DNA from: Arthrobacter sp. D5-1
GTDB lineage: Bacteria; Actinomycetota; Actinomycetes; Actinomycetales; Micrococcaceae
Assembly (NCBI RefSeq): GCF_017357425.1
Contig: NZ_CP014571.1
Span: forward strand, 3,782,001 to 3,846,000
DNA: 64,000 bases
Reading direction: 5' to 3'
Positions 25,603 through 34,285 of the stretch are shown in pieces. Under the pieces are notes generated by a model, which saw only the letters and a list, made by a program, of their open reading frames with translations, made no database searches and had not been told where the DNA came from. The translations under genes and the position numbers were made by a program. Position 1 is the stretch's first letter. The number at the start of each line of letters is the position of its first letter.

Positions 25603-26618
25603 GGGGTCTCCTTGGTTGCTCCCGCCGGGACCAGTCCGGCGTGGTTCTCGTCATTGAGTGCTGCATGGTTGAGTGCTGCGGCGTTCTGGTGGTCAGACGC
25701 AGTGTCCGCGCCTTCGTACGGCGGGGTGAGTTCGGTGCGCCACGAACGCTTGGGTTCCCAGCCGAGGAGCTCGCGGGCTTTGTCGATGGAGAACGCCGGG
25801 CTGGTGCCGGTCAGGTGTTCAGTGAGCGGTCCGCTGCCAGGCAGGAATAGCGGGAACAATTCCGCCAGGGGCGCGGTAGCCAAGGCATCCTTGGCGCCAA
25901 CAAAGAAGACCTGGCCGTTGGGGATGCTGTCCATCTTCTGCAAAAGCACGTCCAGGAAGTCAGCCACATCCCGTGCGTCCACATAGTTGAACAAGGCCGG
26001 TGCGGACAATGCGGGATCGTCCAGTCGCTGCCGGATGGTGTGCCCCTGTTGCGTCAGGGCGCCTTCCCATTCCTCCGGGGACAGGACGTAGCACGGGCGG
26101 AATGCCGCGTACCGGATCTTGTCGCCCTGTGCTGCGGCGAACATCTGCACGGTCTGCTCGGCGATCAGCTTGGACAACGCGTAGGCGTTCCAAGGCTTGG
26201 GCGGTGTCTGCTCGTTCAGAGGGAACGACGGCGGCAGCCACCCTGCCGGTGAGCCATAACCCAGGGCGGTGGGGCTGGACGCCGTCACGATCTTCGGGAC
26301 GCCCGCTTCGGTAGCGGCACTGACCACCGCGTAGGCGAGACGGGTGTTCGTGCTGAAAATGACGTCCTCGGGTGCGCTGAAAGGTACGGCAATAGCAGCG
26401 AGGTGGATGACGGCGTCGGGCGCTGTTTCGCGGATGAGCCGCTCCGCTTCCCCCGGTGCCAAAAGATCAGCGGTGTACTGCTCGGCTCCGGCGGGCAGTT
26501 GCTCCGCGGGGATGGCGTCCCGGTCCACCGAGATCACCTTGTGGCCGGCGTCTGCCAGTCCAGCCACAACGCTGCGTCCCAGGCGGCCGGAACCTCCGGT
26601 AACGAAAATCCTGCTCAT
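25599..26618 (-). CDS. NAD(P)-dependent epimerase/dehydrogenase (extended SDR)
   Basis: A 339-residue extended short-chain dehydrogenase. The nucleotide site is FVTGGSGRLGRSV at the N-terminus and the catalytic pair is in YALSK; upstream HLAAIAVPF and TASSPTALGYG fit the family. It stands between a Gfo/Idh oxidoreductase and KdgD, so a uronate dehydrogenase-like oxidation of a sugar to its acid would complete the pathway. However, it is longer than typical uronate dehydrogenases (about 265 residues) and has a low-complexity tail (SDHQNAAALNHAALNDENHA), so the substrate is uncertain. It starts 29 bases after the upstream gene and overlaps kdgD by four bases. Confidence 0.82.
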   Translation of the reverse strand: MSRIFVTGGSGRLGRSVVAGLADAGHKVISVDRDAIPAEQLPAGAEQYTADLLAPGEAERLIRETAPDAVIHLAAIAVPFSAPEDVIFSTNTRLAYAVVSAATEAGVPKIVTASSPTALGYGSPAGWLPPSFPLNEQTPPKPWNAYALSKLIAEQTVQMFAAAQGDKIRYAAFRPCYVLSPEEWEGALTQQGHTIRQRLDDPALSAPALFNYVDARDVADFLDVLLQKMDSIPNGQVFFVGAKDALATAPLAELFPLFLPGSGPLTEHLTGTSPAFSIDKARELLGWEPKRSWRTELTPPYEGADTASDHQNAAALNHAALNDENHAGLVPAGATKETP

Positions 26619-26647
26619 GGTCTTGTCCTTGATTGGTAGTGAACCGG

Positions 26648-28069
26648 TCAGGCCTGGCTGCGGCTGAGGTCGGCGCCGAGTCCCAGTTCGCTGATACGAA
26701 CGGGCTGGCCGGTGTCCAGGGACTGGTTGCCGGCAATGCCCACCGACACGGAACGGAGTCCGTCGATGTAGCCGGACGGACGGCCCAGTGGATCAATGCC
26801 GGGACCATTGAAAAGGTCCGAAAGCAGCAGGTTGTCGCCGCCGCCGTGGCCGCCCTCACCGTTGACGATCGGAACTTCGTAGGCAGCTTCCCAGTGGCGC
26901 TGGACCACCAGGCGCTCACCGTTGCGGCGTACGGCATCCTCTTCCTCGATGGGAGTGGCGCTCGGGTCCACCACGGTCTTCTTGTCGGTGCTGGACTCGA
27001 CGGCGGCGCGTTCCACCACTTCGAGTTCAGCCCGGCCTTCGGTGCCGTTGACGGTGACGCGGTAGCCTTCCCACGGGCTGTGGGCGTTAAGCGAGTAGCT
27101 CAGCGTCGGGCCGCCCTGGTAGTCCACCACGAGGGCCAGGTTGTCCTCGATGGTGATGCCCTCGGTGAAGACGTCCTGGTCACGGATGTAGCCGTCGAAC
27201 TTTTCGTTGTCGTAGTACAGGGCCTTCAGGCGCTCGTCGTCGCGCATGTCCAGGCGGAAGGGATCGTGCTCAAGGCCATCTACGGTGCCGCGCTCCGGAC
27301 GTGCTCCCAAGCCGCGCTCTGCTGCGTTTTTGTCGCCGTAAAAGCGCAGGCCACCGGAGGCAAAAACGCGCTCCGGAACATCGTTGATCCACCAGTTAAC
27401 AAGGTCGAAGTGGTGGGAGGCCTTGTGGATGAGCAGGCCGCCGGAGTTTTTCTTTTCACGGTGCCAGCGGCGGAAGTAGTCCGCGCCGTGAACGGTGTCC
27501 AGGACCCAGCTGAAGTCGATGGAGGTGACCTTGCCGATCACGCCGTTCTTGATGACTTCCTTCAGTGCCGTGTTGCGCGGCGAGTAGCGGTAGTTGAACG
27601 TCACCACCACGTTCTTGCCGGTCTTCGCCACCGCTTCCGTAATACGGCGGCATCCGTCAACGTCAATCGTCAGCGGCTTTTCAACCACGACGTCGGCACT
27701 CGCCTCGAGCGCCTCAACAATGTAGTCCGCGTGGGTGTAGTCGGGCGTCGTGACGATGACGCGCTCGATGTCGTTGGACTGGATGAAGCTGGTGAGCTGG
27801 CCCGGCTCAAAGGATGCAACGGGTTCTGTTCCGCCAAGCTCCTTGATGAGCTCCTGGTAGAAGTCCACCCGGCCCGGGTTGACGTCGGAGAGCGCAATAA
27901 GTTCCGCAACGTCCGAGTGCTGCCCATAGATGGCCCGGATATACATTTCCGAGCGGCCACCGGTGCCGATGAGGGCGATGCGTGTCCGGTGATGGCCTTC
28001 AGTCCGGGCAGTGGGTGCGGCCGTTTCGGTCTGGGTCTCGGCTGAGCCGACGGTGACCATGTTTGCCAT
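26648..28069 (-). CDS. Gfo/Idh/MocA family oxidoreductase
   Basis: A 473-residue oxidoreductase. The ATG at 28069 (MANMVTVGS) is chosen because AAAGGGG lies eight bases upstream; an in-frame TTG at 28087 overlaps that ribosome site. After about 30 low-complexity residues the Rossmann motif is IALIGTGGRSEMYIRAI. VIVTTPDYTHADYIVEAL and VVVEKPLTID follow, and the VEKPL Lys is the usual catalytic one. YRYSPRNTALKEVI and HKASHHFDLVNWW are typical of the substrate domain. It heads the reverse operon 28069-22093, and an operator lies 68-85 bases upstream in the gap shared with the LacI regulator. The substrate is not known; it is not fused to DUF6807 and is unlike the two fusion proteins in length and order. 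Confidence 0.9.
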   Translation of the reverse strand: MANMVTVGSAETQTETAAPTARTEGHHRTRIALIGTGGRSEMYIRAIYGQHSDVAELIALSDVNPGRVDFYQELIKELGGTEPVASFEPGQLTSFIQSNDIERVIVTTPDYTHADYIVEALEASADVVVEKPLTIDVDGCRRITEAVAKTGKNVVVTFNYRYSPRNTALKEVIKNGVIGKVTSIDFSWVLDTVHGADYFRRWHREKKNSGGLLIHKASHHFDLVNWWINDVPERVFASGGLRFYGDKNAAERGLGARPERGTVDGLEHDPFRLDMRDDERLKALYYDNEKFDGYIRDQDVFTEGITIEDNLALVVDYQGGPTLSYSLNAHSPWEGYRVTVNGTEGRAELEVVERAAVESSTDKKTVVDPSATPIEEEDAVRRNGERLVVQRHWEAAYEVPIVNGEGGHGGGDNLLLSDLFNGPGIDPLGRPSGYIDGLRSVSVGIAGNQSLDTGQPVRISELGLGADLSRSQA

Positions 28070-28136
28070 GAGGGATGCCCCTTTCAAAAGGCAGGAGTGA
28101 ACCGCTTGACGGCTCGGCTTCGTATGGGAAGAATCA

Positions 28137-28154
28137 TGAGAAAGCGTTTTCTCA
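28137..28154. promoter_or_regulatory. LacI-family operator in the regulator/operon divergent gap
   Basis: TGAGAAAGCGTTTTCTCA, with perfect seven-base outer arms, is the best copy in the window. It lies between the divergent LacI regulator (start 28250) and the catabolic operon (start 28069), so it could control both and give autoregulation. The remaining part of this 180-base gap shows no gene. Confidence 0.82.
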
Positions 28155-28249
28155 GAGCGTTATAAGCTTTGTATCAAGACTCTGGTGGTCACGTCAACCA
28201 CTGCTCCAACGACGGCGCATTCGGGGGACGACCAATGGGAAGGGGCCAC

Positions 28250-29281
28250 ATGGCACGCAGGAACACCAACAGGCGCGTCGGGATAGCTGATGTCGCGGAG
28301 AAGGCCGGCGTCTCTCACGCCACCGTTTCACGCGTCATGAACGGTAACGCCGCAGTGGATCCCGGAATCGCGGCGCGGGTTCGGACAGCCGCAGCGGAAT
28401 TGAAGTACCAGCCCAACCCGGTGGGGCGCAGCCTCGCACTGGGAAAGACGGACACCATCGGCATCGTGGTTCCGGATCTGGCCAACCCCACCTTCCAGGC
28501 CATCCTCCGCGGACTCAGTATCGCCGCCGCACAGGATGGTTACCGCGTCCTGATTGCCGACTCGTCCGAAGTCACCAGCGAGGAAGCCATCCTGGCCGGC
28601 GAAGCCCGGCGCCGCTGCGATGGCGTGGTCCTTTGCGCACCCCGCATGGCCGACGCCGAACTTGAAGAGCTGGCGCCCACCCTGCACCCGCTGGTGCTCA
28701 TCAACCGCACCACCATCGCCACCAACACTCCGAGCCTGAGCGTTGACTACGGGCAGGGCATCCAGGAACTGGCGCAGCATCTGGTCTCCCTGGGACACCG
28801 CCGCCTCGTTTTCCTGTCCGGCCCCGAGCACAGCGCTTCCAACCGCCAACGCCTGGTGGGCCTGGACCAGTTCCGCGCCGAGCATCCGGAGATCGAACTG
28901 CAGATGCTCCACGGTGGATCCAACTTCGATTCCGGCCATGAGTCCACGGAGGCCATCATTGCCAGTGGTGCCACCGGAATCCTGGCCTTCAACGACCTCG
29001 TCGCCATGGGGTTGCTCAGCGGCCTGCATGAGCGCGGGGTGCGGGTTCCGGAGGACATCTCCGTGACAGGCTTCGATGACATCCCCTTCGCCAAATACAC
29101 CACTCCCCCGCTGACCACTGCTGCCGTGCCCATCAACGAGCTCGGAAGCCTCGCTTGGCGGAGAATGCGCGAACAGATCCAGCAAGCCGGCGAAGCCACC
29201 ACCCAGGCGCAGGACGAGTTCTCGCCCAGGGTGGAAATCCGCAAGAGCACCGCAGCGCCCGCCCTCAAGCCCGCAAGCTGA
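28250..29281 (+). CDS. LacI-family transcriptional regulator of the sugar island
   Basis: A 343-residue LacI/GalR repressor. The helix-turn-helix lies at residues about 10-32 (GIADVAEKAGVSHATVSRVM), followed by the hinge helix region (NPVGRSLALGKTDTIG) and a periplasmic-binding-protein-like effector domain (GIVVPDLANPTFQAI; GILAFNDLVAMGLL; VTGFDDIPFAKY). The ATG at 28250 has GGAAGGGG upstream; an in-frame ATG at 28235 is a close alternative, and the even longer reading from 28169 is unlikely. An operator of the type this family binds lies about 100 bases upstream and recurs five times in the island, so it is the best candidate for the common regulator (inference). The inducer is probably a sugar or sugar acid from the pathway. 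Confidence 0.92.
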   Translation: MARRNTNRRVGIADVAEKAGVSHATVSRVMNGNAAVDPGIAARVRTAAAELKYQPNPVGRSLALGKTDTIGIVVPDLANPTFQAILRGLSIAAAQDGYRVLIADSSEVTSEEAILAGEARRRCDGVVLCAPRMADAELEELAPTLHPLVLINRTTIATNTPSLSVDYGQGIQELAQHLVSLGHRRLVFLSGPEHSASNRQRLVGLDQFRAEHPEIELQMLHGGSNFDSGHESTEAIIASGATGILAFNDLVAMGLLSGLHERGVRVPEDISVTGFDDIPFAKYTTPPLTTAAVPINELGSLAWRRMREQIQQAGEATTQAQDEFSPRVEIRKSTAAPALKPAS

Positions 29282-29325
29282 CACTTAGTGCCCATGTCAC
29301 GCGCGGACATTGGCCTTGAGTGTCA
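29279..29325. terminator. Imperfect hairpin overlapping LacI stop codon
   Basis: TGACACTTAGTGCCCATGTC pairs imperfectly with GGACATTGGCCTTGAGTGTCA. The stem begins at the LacI stop codon and ends in the last codon of the convergent GntR regulator. A likely shared terminator, without a clear T-run. Confidence 0.6.
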
Positions 29326-30021
29326 CCGGGATGAGGAATTTGCGCCCACTCCGGCTTCTTTGTAGAAACCCTGGATGTGGGCGGCCACCAGCTCGGCTGC
29401 CTTGCCGCCGTCGTGATTGTTCACAGCGTCAAGGATGGCGCGGTGCTCGGCCCGGAGCCTTGCGGACGTCGCGTTCCAGTCGGGAAGGTTCCCGGTCAGC
29501 TCACCTGCATAGTTCTCGATCGCGCCCCGGAGCGAGGCCATCATGGCGCTGACCACGGCATTGCCGGCAGCCTGCGCGAGCGCCACATGGAAGCGGGCGT
29601 CCAAGGCAAGGAAAGTATCGATATCCGGGGCGGCGTCCATCTGCTCCAGCAGCTCCGCCGCTTCCTCCAGCTCCGGCACCCCCACCTTGGCCCTTTCAGC
29701 CGCCCAGGATTCCAGCAGGACGCGGGTCTCCACGATGTCCGCCACGGGAAGATGGCGCGTTGCCACGTGCAGCCTCAGCGTGGAACCCAGTGCAGAGCCA
29801 GGCTCAGCGATGACCACGGTCCCGGCGTCTTTTCCGGACCCCACGCCGGCACGGACCACGCCCATCGCCTCAAGGATGCGGACTGCCTCGCGCACGGAGG
29901 TCCGGGAAACCTTCAATTGCTCGGCCATGGCGCGTTCACCCGGGAGCCTGCCGCCGAGGGCAAGGTCTCCATCGGACAGCTGCTTCTCGATCCATTGCAG
30001 GACCAACTCGTGGGTACGCAT
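29323..30021 (-). CDS. GntR/FadR-family regulator, LldR-like
   Basis: A 232-residue GntR regulator. The winged helix is N-terminal (GGRLPGERAMAEQLKVSRTS, then VREAVRILEAMGVV) and the C-terminal FCD effector domain has the metal/ligand His-Asp pattern (ETRVLLESWAAERA; LDARFHVALAQAAGN; EHRAILDAV). It is divergent from L-lactate dehydrogenase with three operators of the TGGT-N3-ACCA type in the 90-base gap. That is the kind of site FadR-subfamily regulators such as LldR bind. It therefore probably represses lldD and itself, released by L-lactate (inference from family knowledge). The gene symbol is left open because related regulators control other 2-hydroxy acids. Confidence 0.88.
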   Translation of the reverse strand: MRTHELVLQWIEKQLSDGDLALGGRLPGERAMAEQLKVSRTSVREAVRILEAMGVVRAGVGSGKDAGTVVIAEPGSALGSTLRLHVATRHLPVADIVETRVLLESWAAERAKVGVPELEEAAELLEQMDAAPDIDTFLALDARFHVALAQAAGNAVVSAMMASLRGAIENYAGELTGNLPDWNATSARLRAEHRAILDAVNNHDGGKAAELVAAHIQGFYKEAGVGANSSSR

Positions 30022-30038
30022 AACGGAATACTAGTTGA

Positions 30039-30092
30039 TGTGGTCCAACCACATGGATTACAGTGTGGTTAGACCACAGTGGTAAGACCACA
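30039..30092. promoter_or_regulatory. Three tandem LldR/FadR-type operators
   Basis: Copies are TGTGGTCCAACCACA (30039-30053), TGTGGTTAGACCACA (30064-30078) and AGTGGTAAGACCACA (30078-30092). The first two are perfect palindromes around a three-base spacer. Centres are 25 and 14 bases apart. They fill most of the gap between the GntR regulator and lldD, so they must overlap both promoters. Confidence 0.88.
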
Positions 30093-30111
30093 GAATTCAA
30101 GGGAGCACCGC

Positions 30112-31443
30112 ATGACCGACACCCTCGATCCCAAAATCACGGCCGCGCCCGCCAACGCCGGGAGCGACGAAAACGTGACACGTCCGCCCCAGCCGCGTCC
30201 CGCCGTCGTGCTTCCGCCGGCACTGAAGCGCCGCGTCCCCAAGGTTTCCGACCTGGCTCCGCTCATGCAGTTCAAGAAGCCCGAATTCAGCAAGACTGCC
30301 CGACTCAAGCGCGCCAGCACCATCTGGGAACTGCGGGACATCGCCAAGCGCCGCACCCCGCAGGCGCCCTTCGACTACACCGACGGTGCCGCCGAAGAAG
30401 AGATCACCCTCCGCCGCGCCCGCCAGGCCTTCCAGGACATCGAGTTCCGTCCCGGCATACTGCGCGATGTCTCCAGGATCGATCTCCGCACCGACATCCT
30501 GGGCAAGGAATCACGCCTGCCGTTCGGCATCGCTCCCACAGGATTCACGCGCATGATGCAGTCCGAGGGCGAGTACGCCGGCTCGCAGGCCGCTGAAGCC
30601 GCAGGCATTCCCTACACCCTGTCCACCATGGGCACTGCGTCCATCGAAGACGTTGCCACGGCTGCACCGAACGGCCGCAACTGGTTCCAGCTGTACTTGT
30701 GGACGGACCGCGACCGCTCCCTGGAACTGATCGAACGCGCAGCGAAAGCCGGCAACGACACCCTCATGGTCACCGTGGACACTGCGGTTGCCGGCGCCCG
30801 CCTTCGCGATGTCCGCAACGGCATGACCATCCCGCCGGCGCTGACCATCAAAACCGTCCTGGATGCGTCCTACCGCCCGGCCTGGTGGTTCAACTTCCTC
30901 ACGCACGAGCCCCTGACCTTCGCTTCGCTTTCGCGTTACACCGGCACCGTGGCAGACCTCATCAATTCGATGTTCGACCCCACCCTGACCTACGAGGACC
31001 TGGACTGGCTCCGCGAAACCTGGAAGGGCAAGCTGGTAGTCAAGGGCATCCAGACCGTGGAAGACGCCCGCAAGGTAGTGGACCACGGCGCGGATGGCAT
31101 CATCCTGTCCAACCACGGCGGCCGCCAACTCGACCGCGCACCCATCCCGTTCCACCTGCTGCCGGAGGTCACCACGGCACTGAAGGCGGACAACAGCAAG
31201 GCCGCAGTCATGCTGGACACAGGCATCATGAGCGGCGCGGACATCGTTGCAGCCCTCGCCCTGGGCGCGGACTTTGCCCTGATCGGCCGCGCATACCTTT
31301 ACGGCCTCATGGCCGGTGGACGCGAAGGCGTGGACCGCACCATCCAGATCCTGGAGAAGGACATGACCCGGACCATGGCGCTGCTGGGCGTCAGCAAGGT
31401 AGCGGACCTGAACCCGGACCACGTGCGGCTGCTCCAGCGCTGA
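30112..31443 (+). CDS. lldD: L-lactate dehydrogenase (FMN-dependent, quinone-linked)
   Basis: A 443-residue FMN-dependent alpha-hydroxy-acid dehydrogenase. The ATG at 30112 follows GGGAG; an upstream in-frame GTG at 30079 lies inside an operator and is rejected. Motifs: [10 protein letters not shown] near the N-terminus, [31 protein letters not shown] (FMN lysine), the active-site His/Arg in [12 protein letters not shown], and [31 protein letters not shown] in the FMN phosphate site. It oxidises L-lactate to pyruvate, feeding electrons to the respiratory chain. The first 60 residues (Pro-rich, [19 protein letters not shown]) extend beyond the enterobacterial enzyme. Divergent from its likely regulator, and followed by a long hairpin. 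Confidence 0.93.
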   Translation: MTDTLDPKITAAPANAGSDENVTRPPQPRPAVVLPPALKRRVPKVSDLAPLMQFKKPEFSKTARLKRASTIWELRDIAKRRTPQAPFDYTDGAAEEEITLRRARQAFQDIEFRPGILRDVSRIDLRTDILGKESRLPFGIAPTGFTRMMQSEGEYAGSQAAEAAGIPYTLSTMGTASIEDVATAAPNGRNWFQLYLWTDRDRSLELIERAAKAGNDTLMVTVDTAVAGARLRDVRNGMTIPPALTIKTVLDASYRPAWWFNFLTHEPLTFASLSRYTGTVADLINSMFDPTLTYEDLDWLRETWKGKLVVKGIQTVEDARKVVDHGADGIILSNHGGRQLDRAPIPFHLLPEVTTALKADNSKAAVMLDTGIMSGADIVAALALGADFALIGRAYLYGLMAGGREGVDRTIQILEKDMTRTMALLGVSKVADLNPDHVRLLQR

Positions 31444-31459
31444 CCGCACCCATGTAAGT

Positions 31460-31503
31460 AACAGCAACTGTCGCAATGAGCGTTCATTGCGACAGTTGCT
31501 GTT
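31460..31503. terminator. Perfect 20-base-pair hairpin between lldD and gdhA
   Basis: AACAGCAACTGTCGCAATGA and its exact complement at 31484-31503 flank a GCGT loop. It serves two convergent genes. Neither side has a clear T-run, but the stem is long and exact. Confidence 0.82.
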
Positions 31504-31522
31504 GCTCAGTTGGGTAAGGGGG

Positions 31523-32911
<1,389 letters not shown>

Positions 32912-33036
32912 TCATGGTTGCATCGAGGGAGATGGGATCTCCATCCGGAGCCAATGTGACCCTCACCGCTGAGTTAACACAACTGTAGAAAATCGTTGAA
33001 AACACAAGGAAACGCAAGGTAAACAAAAACTCACAA

Positions 33037-33052
33037 TGTGACGAGGATCACG
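33037..33052. promoter_or_regulatory. CRP/GlxR-like site upstream of gdhA
   Basis: TGTGACGAGGATCACG matches the CRP/GlxR consensus TGTGA-N6-TCACA at nine of ten defined bases. It lies 177 bases before the gdhA ATG and 16 bases after the end of the ArsR gene. In Corynebacterium gdh is a known GlxR target, so the role is plausible; the distance is on the long side. Confidence 0.5.
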
Positions 33053-33067
33053 TTAAGTAGGGCTGCG

Positions 33068-33634
33068 CTACCGCTTACGCCCGAACTTGGGAAGGTTGGG
33101 CAGGTTCGGAAGGTTGGCCAGGAGGTCAGCAGCCTTAGTGGCAGCGCGGCCTACGGTGCGGCCGATTTGCTGGGGAACGGTGTCGTCGGAGGCGGGGTCA
33201 AGGGAGACGGGCGTTCCACTCGCGTGGACCTTGACGGCCTGGCCAATGGCGTCGGCGCGGTTGGGGACTGACGCGACGGCGGCTACGGCGGGAGCCACAG
33301 CGGCGGGCACGTCCGTGGCGGCAGCCGCTGAAGTCGCCTCAGCATCAGGCACGACGACGGCGGGAGCCGGGGTTCCGACGTCGAACGTTTCAAGCCAGCT
33401 CGCGACGCCGGCAAGCGGCTTGGGATTCAGGGCATAGAAGCGCTTCTGGCCTTGCGCGCGCATGCTGACCAGATCAGCCTCGCGGAGCACCTTCAGATGC
33501 TTGGAGATCGTGGGCTGGCTTGCAGCCAGTTCTTCCACCAGTTCGCCTACTGCTTTATCCCCAGAGCGGAGGGAGACCAGGATGTCGCGTCTGGTTGCCT
33601 CAGCTATGACGGCAAATACGTCGTCAGTCACCAT
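33068..33634 (-). CDS. ArsR-family regulator with Pro/Ala-rich linker and C-terminal tail
   Basis: A protein of about 188 residues. The first 85 form an ArsR winged helix (VFAVIAEATRRDILVSLRSG, then ELVEELAASQPTISKHLKVL and RAQGQKRFYAL). There is no obvious metal-binding Cys set, so the signal may not be a metal. A low-complexity Ala/Val/Pro linker follows, then a tail with NLPNLPNLPKFGRKR, whose tandem NLP triplets are unusual. GGGAGG lies directly before the ATG at 33634, which is too close; the GTG codon just after it may be the real start. The gene is divergent from the small membrane protein at 33786 and followed by the gdhA leader region. Target genes unknown. Confidence 0.75.
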   Translation of the reverse strand: MVTDDVFAVIAEATRRDILVSLRSGDKAVGELVEELAASQPTISKHLKVLREADLVSMRAQGQKRFYALNPKPLAGVASWLETFDVGTPAPAVVVPDAEATSAAAATDVPAAVAPAVAAVASVPNRADAIGQAVKVHASGTPVSLDPASDDTVPQQIGRTVGRAATKAADLLANLPNLPNLPKFGRKR

Positions 33635-33785
33635 GCCTCCCACCCTAGCGACATATACGCCAATTGGCATCCCTGTTTCCTGCCGCGACGGGTACCAAAT
33701 CGTTGACCCATTGGTGGGCCGATGCTACAACGGAGACACGGTCCGTCCGGGCTCCCAGGCCCCGGCCGCCACAAGCACGGGGTGC

Positions 33786-34268
33786 ATGGCCATGACTGAA
33801 TTTTTCCGGCGTCGCATCTTTGACATCATTGCCGGCGTGTTCCTCGCCTTGTTTGTCCTCGTATGGACCACTGTCCTGGTGCGGGTGGGGACATGGGTGC
33901 CCACAGGAACGGCCGAATCTCCGGAGTTGAACGGCGCCTTGGTGACCGCCGCGGGAGTCCTGGCAACGTCGCTGAGTTCACTCACGGCGTCGGCCCTTGG
34001 CTTCACCATTTCCGAGGTCAAACGTGACAATGCCGACGCCGGAGCTCCCAGCCCGTTGGTCAGCCCGGCCGACGTGGCCACGAGGCTTTCCGGGCGGGTG
34101 ATCTTCGCGATCATGGTTTACATGACCATGGGCATGCTGGTCCTGGTGCTGTGGCTCTTCAAGGGGCAGGCCTCCACGGACCTCATTGGCGCGTTCGCGC
34201 TCTCGCTGCTCGGGTGGCTGGTAGGGGCCGCCGGGGTGGTTTTCCAGACGGAGAGGACCGGGCTGTAG
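33786..34268 (+). CDS. Small integral membrane protein, function unknown
   Basis: A protein of about 160 residues with four hydrophobic segments (IIAGVFLALFVLVWTTVLV; ALVTAAGVLATSLSSLTASA; VIFAIMVYMTMGMLVLVLWL; LIGAFALSLLGWLVGAAGVV). The soluble loop (EVKRDNADAGAPSPLVS) between segments 2 and 3 is short. The start at 33786 (MAMTEFFRRR) is inferred from positively charged residues before helix 1; longer in-frame extensions overlap the divergent ArsR gene. I do not recognise the family. It stands alone between an ArsR regulator and the AcuC-like gene, which converges on it. Confidence 0.65.
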   Translation: MAMTEFFRRRIFDIIAGVFLALFVLVWTTVLVRVGTWVPTGTAESPELNGALVTAAGVLATSLSSLTASALGFTISEVKRDNADAGAPSPLVSPADVATRLSGRVIFAIMVYMTMGMLVLVLWLFKGQASTDLIGAFALSLLGWLVGAAGVVFQTERTGL

Positions 34269-34285
34269 CTTTCTGGAGCCAAACG

